The notes: a model not told the origin generated them from the sequence alone. DNA of 9,441 bases from an uncultured Prevotella sp. (GCA_900550635.1 URSZ01000095.1:1-9441); one strand, 5' to 3'; positions 1 to 6,446 are shown, counted from the first letter of the stretch. Made by a program: numbers and translations.

Positions 1-577
1 GGCGAGGTTTGATGGGTGGTAAAACTACTTTTTCCATCATTTGGCCGATTACACCGTCGGACAGTATCATTACCGGATTGCGGTATTTGAAAGCTATCTC
101 GAATGAAAGGTCTACGAAGTCTGCCATTTCCTGCACAGAAGCCGGTGCTAGAACAACTACATTGTAATCGCCGTTACCCCCTCCGCGTGTAGCTTGGTTA
201 TAATCGCTTTGGCTGGGTTGTATTGTTCCAAGCCCGGGACCGCCACGTTGTACGTTTACTATCAATCCGGGTATTTCGGCTCCGGCCATATAGCTTATTC
301 CTTCCTGCATAAGTGCCACACCTGGACTTGAAGAAGAGGTCAAGGCTCTTTTCCCTGTGCCTCCGGCTCCGTATAGCATGTTGATGGAAGCTACCTCGCT
401 CTCAGCCTGGAGCACTACCATTCCGGTCGTTTCCCAAGGTTTCAGGTCGGCCAATGTTTCCAGCACTTCCGATTGCGGCGTTATAGGGTAACCGAAGAAA
501 GCATCGGCACCGCACCTTATCGCGGCATGTGCTATGGCTTCGTTTCCTTTTAATAATACTACTTTTGAATCATCCAT
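1..577 (-). CDS. vorB: 2-oxoacid:ferredoxin oxidoreductase alpha subunit, VorB type (3' part outside window)
   Basis: Encodes the first 192 residues of the alpha subunit of a 2-oxoacid:ferredoxin oxidoreductase. These cytoplasmic, thiamine-diphosphate enzymes interconvert a 2-oxoacid and its acyl-CoA plus CO2 with reduced ferredoxin. The translated N-terminus reads MDDSKVVLLKGNEAIAHAA, followed by the family hallmarks GYPITPQSE (about residues 29-37), QAESEVASI and GKRALTSSSSPG, then the NVQRGGPGLGT stretch. This is the pyrimidine-binding region of the alpha subunit. The resemblance is closest to VorB/KorA proteins annotated as 3-methyl-2-oxobutanoate dehydrogenase; the true substrate (branched-chain 2-oxoacids or 2-oxoglutarate) cannot be read from sequence. 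The start lies two bases after the ferredoxin stop, with a strong ribosome site at 585-590, so the two are co-translated in one operon. The beta and gamma subunits would be expected beyond the left edge. Confidence 0.93.
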   Translation of the reverse strand, partial: MDDSKVVLLKGNEAIAHAAIRCGADAFFGYPITPQSEVLETLADLKPWETTGMVVLQAESEVASINMLYGAGGTGKRALTSSSSPGVALMQEGISYMAGAEIPGLIVNVQRGGPGLGTIQPSQSDYNQATRGGGNGDYNVVVLAPASVQEMADFVDLSFEIAFKYRNPVMILSDGVIGQMMEKVVLPPIKPR

Positions 578-579
578 GT

Positions 580-813
580 TTAAACCTCCTCTTTTTTTCG
601 GTAGACAGATATGCAACTGTCGGGGCATACTATAGCACATGAGGCGCAACCTGTACATTTTTCTTCGTCAACGACGTGTATGTATGGGTAGCCTCTGTGG
701 TTTACTTTTTTAGGAGCTAATTCCAGAATTTTCATCGGGCAGGCAACTACACAAAGGCCGCAACCTTTGCACATGTTGGTGTCTATGACAATAGCTCCTT
801 TCATTTTACTCAT
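580..813 (-). CDS. 2x[4Fe-4S] ferredoxin-type subunit of 2-oxoacid:ferredoxin oxidoreductase
   Basis: A 77-residue cytoplasmic iron-sulfur protein with two complete 4Fe-4S motifs of the CxxCxxCxxxCP type. The cysteines are C15, C18, C21, C25 and C53, C56, C59, C63. The size and pattern match the delta (VorD/KorD) subunit that carries electrons from the thiamine-diphosphate centre to external ferredoxin. It sits 12 bases after the TPR gene and two bases before vorB, in the order usual for this operon in Bacteroidales. Two in-frame ATGs (residues 1 and 4) are possible starts. Neither has a good Shine-Dalgarno, so the start could be three codons later. An extra cysteine, C67, follows the second motif and is not part of it. 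Confidence 0.9.
   Translation of the reverse strand: MSKMKGAIVIDTNMCKGCGLCVVACPMKILELAPKKVNHRGYPYIHVVDEEKCTGCASCAIVCPDSCISVYRKKEEV
585..590 (-). promoter_or_regulatory. Strong Shine-Dalgarno for the vorB start
   Basis: On the minus strand an exact AGGAGG lies seven bases before the ATG at 577, inside the last codons of the ferredoxin gene. Such a full Shine-Dalgarno is uncommon in Bacteroidetes, where most starts have weak or no SD. It fixes the vorB start. Confidence 0.7.
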
Positions 814-825
814 TTTGCTACTGAT

Positions 826-1098
826 TTATTGATTATACATATCTTTGTTGTAAAATTCCAGAATGTCGACAAGCATGTCTTTTGCTTCACCGGCAGGGCT
901 GGCGGGATTAATATCCAAAGCCTCGAGGTAATTATTTATAGCCATTTGCCAATTCCCGGATTTACGGTAGGCATTGCCTAATAGATAATATAGCTTGTCG
1001 TTACTCGGATTCTCTTTTATGAGTCCTTCCAGCTGCTCTATGGCTGTATCGATTTTATTTTGTTCGATGTCTTTTTGTATCTTGTCAAAATCTATCAT
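826..1098 (-). CDS. Small TPR-repeat protein leading the vor operon
   Basis: A 90-residue protein with no signal peptide or membrane segment, so probably cytoplasmic. It is made of paired helices typical of tetratricopeptide repeats. An N-terminal helix pair covers about residues 11-34, with A-x-x-x-L-E pattern and NPSN turn. A clear TPR covers about 35-68, with LYYLLGNAYRKSGNWQMA followed by the NPAS turn. The tail, residues 69-90, is helical. It is the first gene of the oxidoreductase operon, after a plausible promoter at 1125-1155, and is followed 12 bases later by the ferredoxin subunit. A gene of this kind in this position recurs in Bacteroidales from general knowledge. It may help assemble or scaffold the complex, but that is inference and no function can be read from the sequence. 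Confidence 0.85.
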   Translation of the reverse strand: MIDFDKIQKDIEQNKIDTAIEQLEGLIKENPSNDKLYYLLGNAYRKSGNWQMAINNYLEALDINPASPAGEAKDMLVDILEFYNKDMYNQ

Positions 1099-1124
1099 AG
1101 TTGGATTCCGAGTTTTTTCGAGAA

Positions 1125-1155
1125 CAAAATTACATCTTATGGGTGTTTATTTAAA
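1125..1155 (-). promoter_or_regulatory. Predicted Bacteroidetes promoter of the TPR-ferredoxin-vorB operon
   Basis: The minus strand has TAATTTTG (1125-1132), an exact match to the Bacteroidetes -7 box TAnnTTTG. TTTA (1152-1155) lies 19 bases upstream, three of four bases of the -33 box. Transcription would start near 1118, giving a leader of about 20 bases before the ATG at 1098. Confidence 0.5.
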
Positions 1156-1462
1156 TTCGAGAGAATTTTTAACAGTAAGTTTGCTTAATATTTACAAACA
1201 TTAGTATATCAAATAAGTACAAACCTCTGTAAATAAAATTGTTGATATATACATTATATTTGTTCTATTTGCAACTATATTTATTAGCATGTTTTAACAA
1301 AACGCGTATGTTTTGCACGTCGTAAATGTAATTTGTGCAAACGGGTTTTGTGTTCGTATATATCTTAACAACTTCAATGCTTATGGGAGGTACAAATTGT
1401 TCTAAGGACAAAAAATGCGATAAGTATTTTTTGATATTTTGGAAGTGTATTAGGAGAAGAAA
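1156..1462 (+). other. AT-rich intergenic stretch without a recognisable gene
   Basis: No convincing coding region is seen. A minus-strand frame from 1492 to 1265 opens with TTG inside the repeat array and gives a composition unlike a bacterial protein. A seven-base inverted repeat, TTTGCAC at 1312-1318 with GTGCAAA at 1335-1341, could form a hairpin with a 16-base loop, but it has no U-tract. A smaller GTTTT/AAAAC hairpin lies at 1291-1303. Confidence 0.5.
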
Positions 1463-1531
1463 AAAATAGGTCGGACATAATTCAAAATACAAGGCACATA
1501 TTTTAAAATAGGTCAGACATATTTTTTGCAG
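1463..1531 (+). repeat. Left array: three tandem 21-bp palindromic units plus TTGCAG
   Basis: Three in-phase 21-bp units lie at 1463-1483, 1484-1504 and 1505-1525, followed by TTGCAG at 1526-1531. The consensus arms are AAAATATGTC and GACATATTTT around one central base. The third unit, with core TAGGTCAGACATA, is identical to the middle unit of the right array read on the opposite strand. The shared exact block is 30 bp, 1496-1525 against 5992-6021. The first unit has core TAGGTCGGACATA; the second is the most decayed, with core TACAAGGCACATA. The array points into the GDPD unit, as the right array does from the other side. Its function is unknown: a terminal inverted repeat or a protein-binding array are the main options. 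Confidence 0.85.
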
Positions 1532-1575
1532 GGTTTTAAGTGCTGATTTTTATAGGGTTTAGGTAGCAGACAAAT

Positions 1576-1598
1576 ACAGACATTCATTTTTGGTCTGT
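1576..1598 (+). repeat. Short inverted repeat ACAGAC/GTCTGT
   Basis: ACAGAC (1576-1581) and GTCTGT (1593-1598) form a six-base inverted repeat with an 11-base spacer. The left half with its 3' T-run resembles the CAGACATATTTT arm of the 21-bp units just upstream, so it may be a decayed extra unit. There is no U-tract, so it is unlikely to be a terminator. Confidence 0.35.
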
Positions 1599-1656
1599 CC
1601 TGTAGATTAGAAATTTACGTTCCCATAAGGATTTTGTAATCGAGTATGATACATAA

Positions 1657-1690
1657 AAATACCCCGGACGTTTTATTGTCCGGGGTATTT
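1657..1690 (-). terminator. Intrinsic terminator of the GDPD operon
   Basis: A perfect 13-bp stem (1657-1669 paired with 1678-1690, core ACCCCGGAC/GTCCGGGGT) has an eight-base loop. Read on the minus strand it starts 19 bases after the stop at 1710 and runs into TTTTTATG, giving a T-run. The stem also has a T-run partner on the plus strand, so it could stop transcription from either side. Confidence 0.9.
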
Positions 1691-1709
1691 GCTTTATCAT
1701 AGGTTTTCT

Positions 1710-4700
1710 TTATTCGCCCGGGTTGGCGTAAAGATTCCTTATCCTTTCTGCTTCAACAGGATTATCGGTCGTTATGAAGTCTATACCCAAGTTGTTGCAT
1801 TTGATCATGTCGTTCGTGTCATTTATTGTCCAAACGTTGGTAGTCAGGCCAAGATCCTTTGCCTCTTGAATCCAGGTGGGGTTGCTGGTGTAGCGGTCAA
1901 GGGTGTAATCCAAGCCTTTTATGCCGAGGTCGTACAATTCCTGCGGTGATTTGTCGCCATTAAGGTATGCAACCTTAGCTACATCGTCGAAATCTGCGAT
2001 TGCCTGGCAAATGTCAAGACCGAATGAAATGTACTCAACCCTATCGGGCATATAAACATCTTCGGAGGTCTCGAAATAAGCAACTTCTGTCATTGCTGCC
2101 TCTGCAGCGGCAATTCCACGCTCTGAGGTGCTGTGCTGTTTGATTTCAATAATCAGTTTGGTTGTAACTTCAGGATCCTTGAACAGTTCGAGGATGTCTT
2201 TAAGTTCAGAAATAGTCTCGCCGTTTGAAAGGACCTGGTCCTTAATATCGTCGAAGTTGGAGTTTTCGATATTGATACCGTTGATTGTCGGGTCGTGGTT
2301 TACAACGAGGTGGTCGTCCTGAGTGATGTAAACGTCTATTTCTGCTCCGTAGAACTTATTGTCGATAGCGTTCTGAACAGAAGCAATTGAGTTCTGTGCA
2401 GCTCCATCGGTATTCCAATAACCACGGTGCGCAATAACTTTTGATCCTTCAGGCATAGTTTCTACAACATTGAGTGTTATAGGAGTAACATCCTGAACCT
2501 GTTCGCCACGCTTAATGGAAAGCAGGTAACGGCCGCTCAGGAAGTCTGTGGGTAATGTTACGGTTACTCCATCTTCTGTAAGCTGAGCGTCTAATGTAGC
2601 TGAAGTAAGTTCTGCACTTAATGCAGTAAATACAATCTGGTCGCCAGCTTGGAAACCTTCACCTTTTATGGAATAGTTCCCACCAACAAGAACACTGAGG
2701 TTGTTGAGATAGCTTACATTGGTTACAAGTTCGGCAGCTGATGCCTGCTGTTCTTCTACCTGCCTCCAAAGTGCTCTTACATGTGCTATGTCGAGCGGAG
2801 CGTCGTATATACGTGCTGTTACAACATCGCCAATCCAAGCCTGTTCGGCAACTTCATTCTGTGCGTCGCCACCGATTGCAAACCAGCCGGCACCCTTGGA
2901 TAACTCGCCCGGGGCGTCAACGGTTCCGAGCAAATCGCCGTTCAGGTAAACGTATGCCTTGCCTTCTTCTTTGTTCCAAACACCTACAAGGTGGTAATAC
3001 GTCTTCGACTTGGGGGTTACGTTTGTATTAGCCCAGCGATATGCACCATCGGTGTGGGGGAGGAAGTTAAGTTGCGTACCGGTGCTTACAAGGAACCCGG
3101 TACCGCCGCCTTGGTGGCAAGCGAACCATTTTGCCTCGGCCGAAGCAGGCGCGTCGCCTTCGTAATCGCCCATAAACACGGTTTCGAGCGTGTGTCCGTC
3201 GGCAAGTTTGTTCCAGAATTCTTCGTTGTTGCGGAAGTCTATGCTGTACCAACCGGTTGCAGCGCCTGCCCACGTGTTATCGAAACGTGCAACGTATTTG
3301 CCATAAGTGTTGTTGTAATAAGTAACAAGTCCGTCACCGGCATGGGTGCCTACTTCGTTGTGCATTGGGGAAACATCTTCCGCTGTTCCGTCAGCCTTGA
3401 ACACTACGTCGAGCACGTCTGCAACAGGCGCGTCAACAACAGGAATCTGTTCTTCTGCAATAGCGTCTGCTACAGAGTCGTTCGCAGCTTTCAACTGAGG
3501 ACTTACATCGTTCCAGAGAGCTGCTACATTTTGAGTGGTTAACGGGTTGTCATAAATACGAGTTCTTACAACTTCCCAGTTACCGCCTTGTTCACCTATA
3601 CCGTTGGGATTTGCGTCGCAACCGATACCGAACCAGTTAGCTCCGTCGCTCGGGAATACCAGTTCGCCTTGTGCGTCAACAGTATTCTTGAGTTCGCCGT
3701 TTACGTAAACGTAAGCTTTGCCTTCTTCTTTGTTCCAAACACCGACTACATGGTAGTATGTCTCAGGTTCGGGCACGACACCACTGGTAGCCCAAATCCA
3801 ATTGCTGCCACCTGTTGTGGAAACGTTGGGAAGGAAAGTTATTTCGTTCTGGCGTCCCGAATTGTTGTCGATAGTTGAAATCAGGAAACCGGTACCACCG
3901 CCTTGGTGCGAAGCGAACCATTTTGCTTCAGCGTTTGGAATAGTTCCGGTATATGTGGCTTTGAAAATTGTTTCAAGGGAGTGTCCGTCGGCAAGTGCGT
4001 CTTTGAATGCCTGGTTGTCGGCATAGTTTACCTTGTATGCGTTAGGGGTATCGCCCAAAGTGCTTCCCTGTCCCCATGCGTTATCCATTTTGGCTGCATA
4101 GTTTCCATAGTTACCATTATAATATGTCGTAACAGGATTGTCGGCAGATACCAATTCTACCTTATTTTTCATCTTGGAAACATCTTCTGCTGTCCCGTCT
4201 TTGTGGAATACTATGTCAAGAACGTCAGCTTGCGGGGTTTCAACGCTCGGTGCAACAGCGTCCCAAAGAGCTTCAGCTTCGTATTGGTTGAGAGCCTTGG
4301 AATAGATACGGGAAGTAACGATAGTCCAGTCGCCACTCGACGCGCCGCCACCGGCACTTGCGTCGCAACCGATACCAATCCACTGTGCTGCCTCATTGGA
4401 CGGGAAGTTGAAATTGCCCACTGCGTCAACAACGTTCTTGAGTTCGCCGTTAACATAGATGTAAGATTTGCCTTCTTCCTTGTTCCAAACACCTACAACG
4501 TGGTAGTAAACCTCAGGTTCGGGTACAACGCCGGATGTTGTCCAAATCCAGTTGTTTGCCGGTTGCGGCGAAACGTTGGGAAGGAACGTGATTTCGTTCT
4601 GGCGCTCACCGCTTATAGTAGTAATAAGGAATCCTGTACCTCCGGCTTCCATTGCCGAGAACCATTTTGCTTCTGCGTTTTGGATAGGAGGAGTGTAGTG

Positions 4701-5222
4701 AGCCTTGAACAGGGTCTCCATTGTGTGTCCGTCGGCAAGTCTTTCCTTATACCATTTGTTGTTAAAATAATCGATTTTAATGTATGACTCGGCGTTACCG
4801 GCCCAAGTGTTGGCGAACCGTGCCTCATAAGTCTGGTAAAGGTCGCTCCATTGTACGTCAAGTACTCCGTCGGGATCTTCGATAATAACATTTTGTTGCG
4901 CGTCTGATACGTCTGAAGCCTGTCCGTCGGCAGTAAACTTAATGTCGAGCAGGTCGGCTACAGGAGTTTTCATGAAATACGAAATGCTGTCGACATCCGC
5001 ATATGCTGCGCTGTAAAGTTTTGTTCCTGCGCGGTTGTAAAGACTTACTACGGTCTTTTCTTCTTCAAGGGCAACGCTGTCAACTTCGCTTGCTTTTGCT
5101 TTGAAAACAACGCTGTCGCCCATATAAACATATATGTTCTTCTTATTGGTTTGTGCGTTCGCGCCTATACCGAGTATCAGCAGGCCCACAAGAATCCAGA
5201 ATTTACTTATAATTTGTTTCAT
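1710..5222 (-). CDS. Exported multidomain protein: three LamG-like repeats, TIG-like segment, glycerophosphodiester phosphodiesterase
   Basis: A 1170-residue secreted or surface protein. A signal peptide covers about residues 1-23 (ILVGLLILGIGANA, cleavage before Q24). A short beta-rich module at 24-86 resembles the N-terminus of the neighbouring small protein. Three homologous LamG/concanavalin-A-like repeats follow at about 88-325, 332-572 and 600-822; each has ADGHxxET, AEAKWF, GGGTGFL or GGTGFL, and VGVWNKEEGK. An IPT/TIG-like beta domain lies near 833-920. The C-terminal GDPD domain (about 928-1165) has H932-R-G, E961-x-D963, H976-D977 and E1026, the expected catalytic histidines and metal ligands. 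GDPD enzymes hydrolyse glycerophosphodiesters to an alcohol and glycerol 3-phosphate. The usual PENT motif reads AQNS here. The LamG repeats probably bind glycan or polymer substrate (inference). No C-terminal sorting signal is seen. It lies six bases after the upstream gene and ends at a strong terminator. Confidence 0.93.
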   Translation of the reverse strand: MKQIISKFWILVGLLILGIGANAQTNKKNIYVYMGDSVVFKAKASEVDSVALEEEKTVVSLYNRAGTKLYSAAYADVDSISYFMKTPVADLLDIKFTADGQASDVSDAQQNVIIEDPDGVLDVQWSDLYQTYEARFANTWAGNAESYIKIDYFNNKWYKERLADGHTMETLFKAHYTPPIQNAEAKWFSAMEAGGTGFLITTISGERQNEITFLPNVSPQPANNWIWTTSGVVPEPEVYYHVVGVWNKEEGKSYIYVNGELKNVVDAVGNFNFPSNEAAQWIGIGCDASAGGGASSGDWTIVTSRIYSKALNQYEAEALWDAVAPSVETPQADVLDIVFHKDGTAEDVSKMKNKVELVSADNPVTTYYNGNYGNYAAKMDNAWGQGSTLGDTPNAYKVNYADNQAFKDALADGHSLETIFKATYTGTIPNAEAKWFASHQGGGTGFLISTIDNNSGRQNEITFLPNVSTTGGSNWIWATSGVVPEPETYYHVVGVWNKEEGKAYVYVNGELKNTVDAQGELVFPSDGANWFGIGCDANPNGIGEQGGNWEVVRTRIYDNPLTTQNVAALWNDVSPQLKAANDSVADAIAEEQIPVVDAPVADVLDVVFKADGTAEDVSPMHNEVGTHAGDGLVTYYNNTYGKYVARFDNTWAGAATGWYSIDFRNNEEFWNKLADGHTLETVFMGDYEGDAPASAEAKWFACHQGGGTGFLVSTGTQLNFLPHTDGAYRWANTNVTPKSKTYYHLVGVWNKEEGKAYVYLNGDLLGTVDAPGELSKGAGWFAIGGDAQNEVAEQAWIGDVVTARIYDAPLDIAHVRALWRQVEEQQASAAELVTNVSYLNNLSVLVGGNYSIKGEGFQAGDQIVFTALSAELTSATLDAQLTEDGVTVTLPTDFLSGRYLLSIKRGEQVQDVTPITLNVVETMPEGSKVIAHRGYWNTDGAAQNSIASVQNAIDNKFYGAEIDVYITQDDHLVVNHDPTINGINIENSNFDDIKDQVLSNGETISELKDILELFKDPEVTTKLIIEIKQHSTSERGIAAAEAAMTEVAYFETSEDVYMPDRVEYISFGLDICQAIADFDDVAKVAYLNGDKSPQELYDLGIKGLDYTLDRYTSNPTWIQEAKDLGLTTNVWTINDTNDMIKCNNLGIDFITTDNPVEAERIRNLYANPGE
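2757..4961 (-). repeat. Three in-gene LamG-coding repeats of about 750 bp
   Basis: The DNA coding for the three LamG-like repeats is itself similar, offset by about 750-760 bp. The WNKEEGK segments fall near 2960, 3720 and 4470, and all three share the antisense string CTTGTTCCAAACACC or a one-base variant of it. Repeats 1 and 2 are closest, sharing SGVVPEPE and FLPNVS at matching places; repeat 3 has diverged in that section. This indicates internal duplication. Confidence 0.75.
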
Positions 5223-5228
5223 ACGGCT

Positions 5229-5720
5229 TTACTTTTTAATAATTTTTTGGGTAACTGCTTTACCGTCAACTATTACTCTTACCAGATAAATACCGTTTGC
5301 GTATGGTGCCAACGAGTATTTAGCGTAGTTTCCATCCGGTTTGACATCGGCCATTTTAATACCTTCAACCGAGAAAATCTCAACACCTGAAATCTTACCG
5401 GCGCTTTCAACCGTTACAATATCGCCGTCGCAAGAAACATTTACGTTTTTGTCAGTAGTAACATCCGCGATTCCTACAGACGCATCTTTGCGGTCAAAGA
5501 ATGTAAAATAGTCCAATTGGTCCAATGAAAAGTTCGTACTCTCGCCGTTGTCGAGCAGGAACTCGATTTGTGCGTCGGCAAAAGTAATTCTCTGTACGTT
5601 TTTAAGAGTGCTTACAGGATCTAATCCTTCCCCCTTGTACACGTACACATCCTGTGCGGCGGCAGAATTTCCGCAATAAGCCGCAAAGGCAAGCAAGATT
5701 GGAATGTAATTCTTCTTCAT
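5229..5720 (-). CDS. Small secreted protein with T9SS type A C-terminal sorting domain
   Basis: A 163-residue protein. The signal peptide is about residues 1-22 (MKKNYIPILLAFAA, cleavage near AAA-QD). The middle (24-75) has a beta-rich repeat: VYVYKGEG, then NVQRITFADAQIEF and LDQLDYFTF. This Bacteroidales pattern pairs a short strand with an I/L-D-x-I/F-TF element. The last 80 residues match a type IX secretion type A sorting domain: GVEIFSVEG, then APYANGIYLVRVIV (NGIYLV at 142-147) and the basic end KIIKK (159-163). Such domains direct cargo across the outer membrane. Here almost no cargo precedes it. It is first in a two-gene operon with the GDPD protein, which lacks such a signal. The role is unknown; a partner or anchor of that protein is a guess. 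Confidence 0.88.
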   Translation of the reverse strand: MKKNYIPILLAFAAYCGNSAAAQDVYVYKGEGLDPVSTLKNVQRITFADAQIEFLLDNGESTNFSLDQLDYFTFFDRKDASVGIADVTTDKNVNVSCDGDIVTVESAGKISGVEIFSVEGIKMADVKPDGNYAKYSLAPYANGIYLVRVIVDGKAVTQKIIKK

Positions 5721-5775
5721 AAGCTTTACTTTGTTAATTTAACGTGATTTGTTTTTGTATAAAATTATACCTTGT

Positions 5776-5806
5776 CAAATTTAAGCATTAATGATAATAT
5801 GAGAAA
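5776..5806 (-). promoter_or_regulatory. Predicted promoter of the T9SS-CTD/GDPD operon
   Basis: On the minus strand TAAATTTG (5776-5783) matches TAnnTTTG exactly. TTTC (5803-5806) lies 19 bases upstream, three of four bases of the -33 TTTG. Transcription would start near 5770, leaving a leader of about 50 bases before the ATG at 5720. Just upstream, TATCA (5835-5839) and TGATA (5846-5850) form a small dyad that could be an operator; this is weak. Confidence 0.55.
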
Positions 5807-5964
5807 GTGTTTTTGTTGTTAAAAAAGCTGAATGTATCATATTCTTGATATATTCTTAACAAAAAGTCGTTAGCGGAGGTTGTTTTACGCGTGAATAACA
5901 GAACACGGAATCTTTCTGCCGGATTTGTCGCTGTTTTACCGATAATTTTCGTTCCGGTTCCAGG

Positions 5965-6033
5965 CTGCAAAAAATATCTCTGAGATAATTTAAAATATGT
6001 CTGACCTATTTTAAAATATGTCAGACATATTTT
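5965..6033 (-). repeat. Right array: three tandem 21-bp palindromic units plus TTGCAG, inverted relative to the left array
   Basis: Read on the minus strand, three in-phase 21-bp units lie at 6033-6013, 6012-5992 and 5991-5971, followed by TTGCAG at 5970-5965. The outermost unit is a perfect palindrome, with arms AAAATATGTC and GACATATTTT around one base. The middle unit equals the third unit of the left array. The innermost has core TATCTCAGAGATA, where the G of one arm and the C of the other have both changed so pairing is kept. The array lies between the lipoprotein gene and the GDPD operon promoter, about 160 bp upstream of that promoter. Each unit is an A-run, stem and T-run, so it could also act as a weak terminator for the gene at 6113-6427. 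Confidence 0.85.
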
Positions 6034-6112
6034 TCTTTAACTCTTAATGGTCATTACTCGCTTGAAATACATTTTTCACGTGAGAGAATTAAGAACGAGT
6101 AAAAACAGCCAA

Positions 6113-6427
6113 TTATTTGTCTTTAATATAGCCGTTGGAATACGTAGCGGTTATTCCGTTGTTGATGTCGGTAATATAGCCATTCGCATAGTATCCTGCT
6201 ATGGCTTTGTCTTTATTGAAAATGTGACCGTTGTTATAATATCCTACAACATGTCCGCTTTTATCGAATATATGCCCGTTTTGGTATGTTGCCGTATATG
6301 TTGATGAGCATGAGTACGAAAGTATCCCGCTAATTACAAAGAACACGGTTGTTTTATATATTAGCGTATTCTTAAATAAGCGAAGTAGTACTTTATATCG
6401 CAAAGACTTTATACTATATGTCGCCAT
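6113..6427 (-). CDS. Small predicted lipoprotein with four 16-residue beta repeats
   Basis: A 104-residue protein. A basic N-terminus (1-25) and a hydrophobic stretch (about 27-39, TTVFFVISGILSY) lead to C40, followed by SS. This looks like a lipoprotein signal, although the residues before the cysteine (SYS) fit the lipobox poorly. From about 43 to the end are four units of about 16 residues: TATYQNGHIFDK, VGYYNNGHIFNK, AGYYANGYITDI and TATYSNGYIKDK. Each contributes Y-x-NG-x-I. The pattern resembles the 4-fold beta flower type fold, though this was not searched. The frame stays open upstream to 6589, but a full-match promoter at 6447-6478 lies inside that extension, so the ATG at 6427 is chosen. 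It probably sits in an outer-leaflet or periplasmic membrane face. Function unknown. Confidence 0.7.
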   Translation of the reverse strand: MATYSIKSLRYKVLLRLFKNTLIYKTTVFFVISGILSYSCSSTYTATYQNGHIFDKSGHVVGYYNNGHIFNKDKAIAGYYANGYITDINNGITATYSNGYIKDK

Positions 6428-6446
6428 ACTTTCATGCTTTTTGCAA

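Noticed and set aside
1255..1262. TATATTTG as a plus-strand promoter
   Set aside because: No -33 element lies at the right distance and no gene lies downstream on that strand before 1709.
1265..1492. 75-residue minus-strand frame
   Set aside because: It opens with TTG inside the left array, has no promoter or ribosome site and reads like translated AT-rich non-coding DNA.
1463..1531. CRISPR array
   Set aside because: The 21-bp units are directly adjacent with no spacers, and no cas genes are present.
3903..4787. 294-residue plus-strand frame antisense to the LamG repeats
   Set aside because: It is a shadow of the strongly supported GDPD gene; the residues are cysteine- and valine-rich without domain pattern, as expected for an antisense frame of biased codons.
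5788..5970. 60-residue minus-strand frame
   Set aside because: It overlaps the promoter of the T9SS-CTD gene, its start abuts the right array, and the composition has no recognisable domain.
6054..6102. TTACTCG/CGAGTAA inverted repeat as terminator of the lipoprotein gene
   Set aside because: The loop is 35 bases and no U-tract follows on the minus strand.
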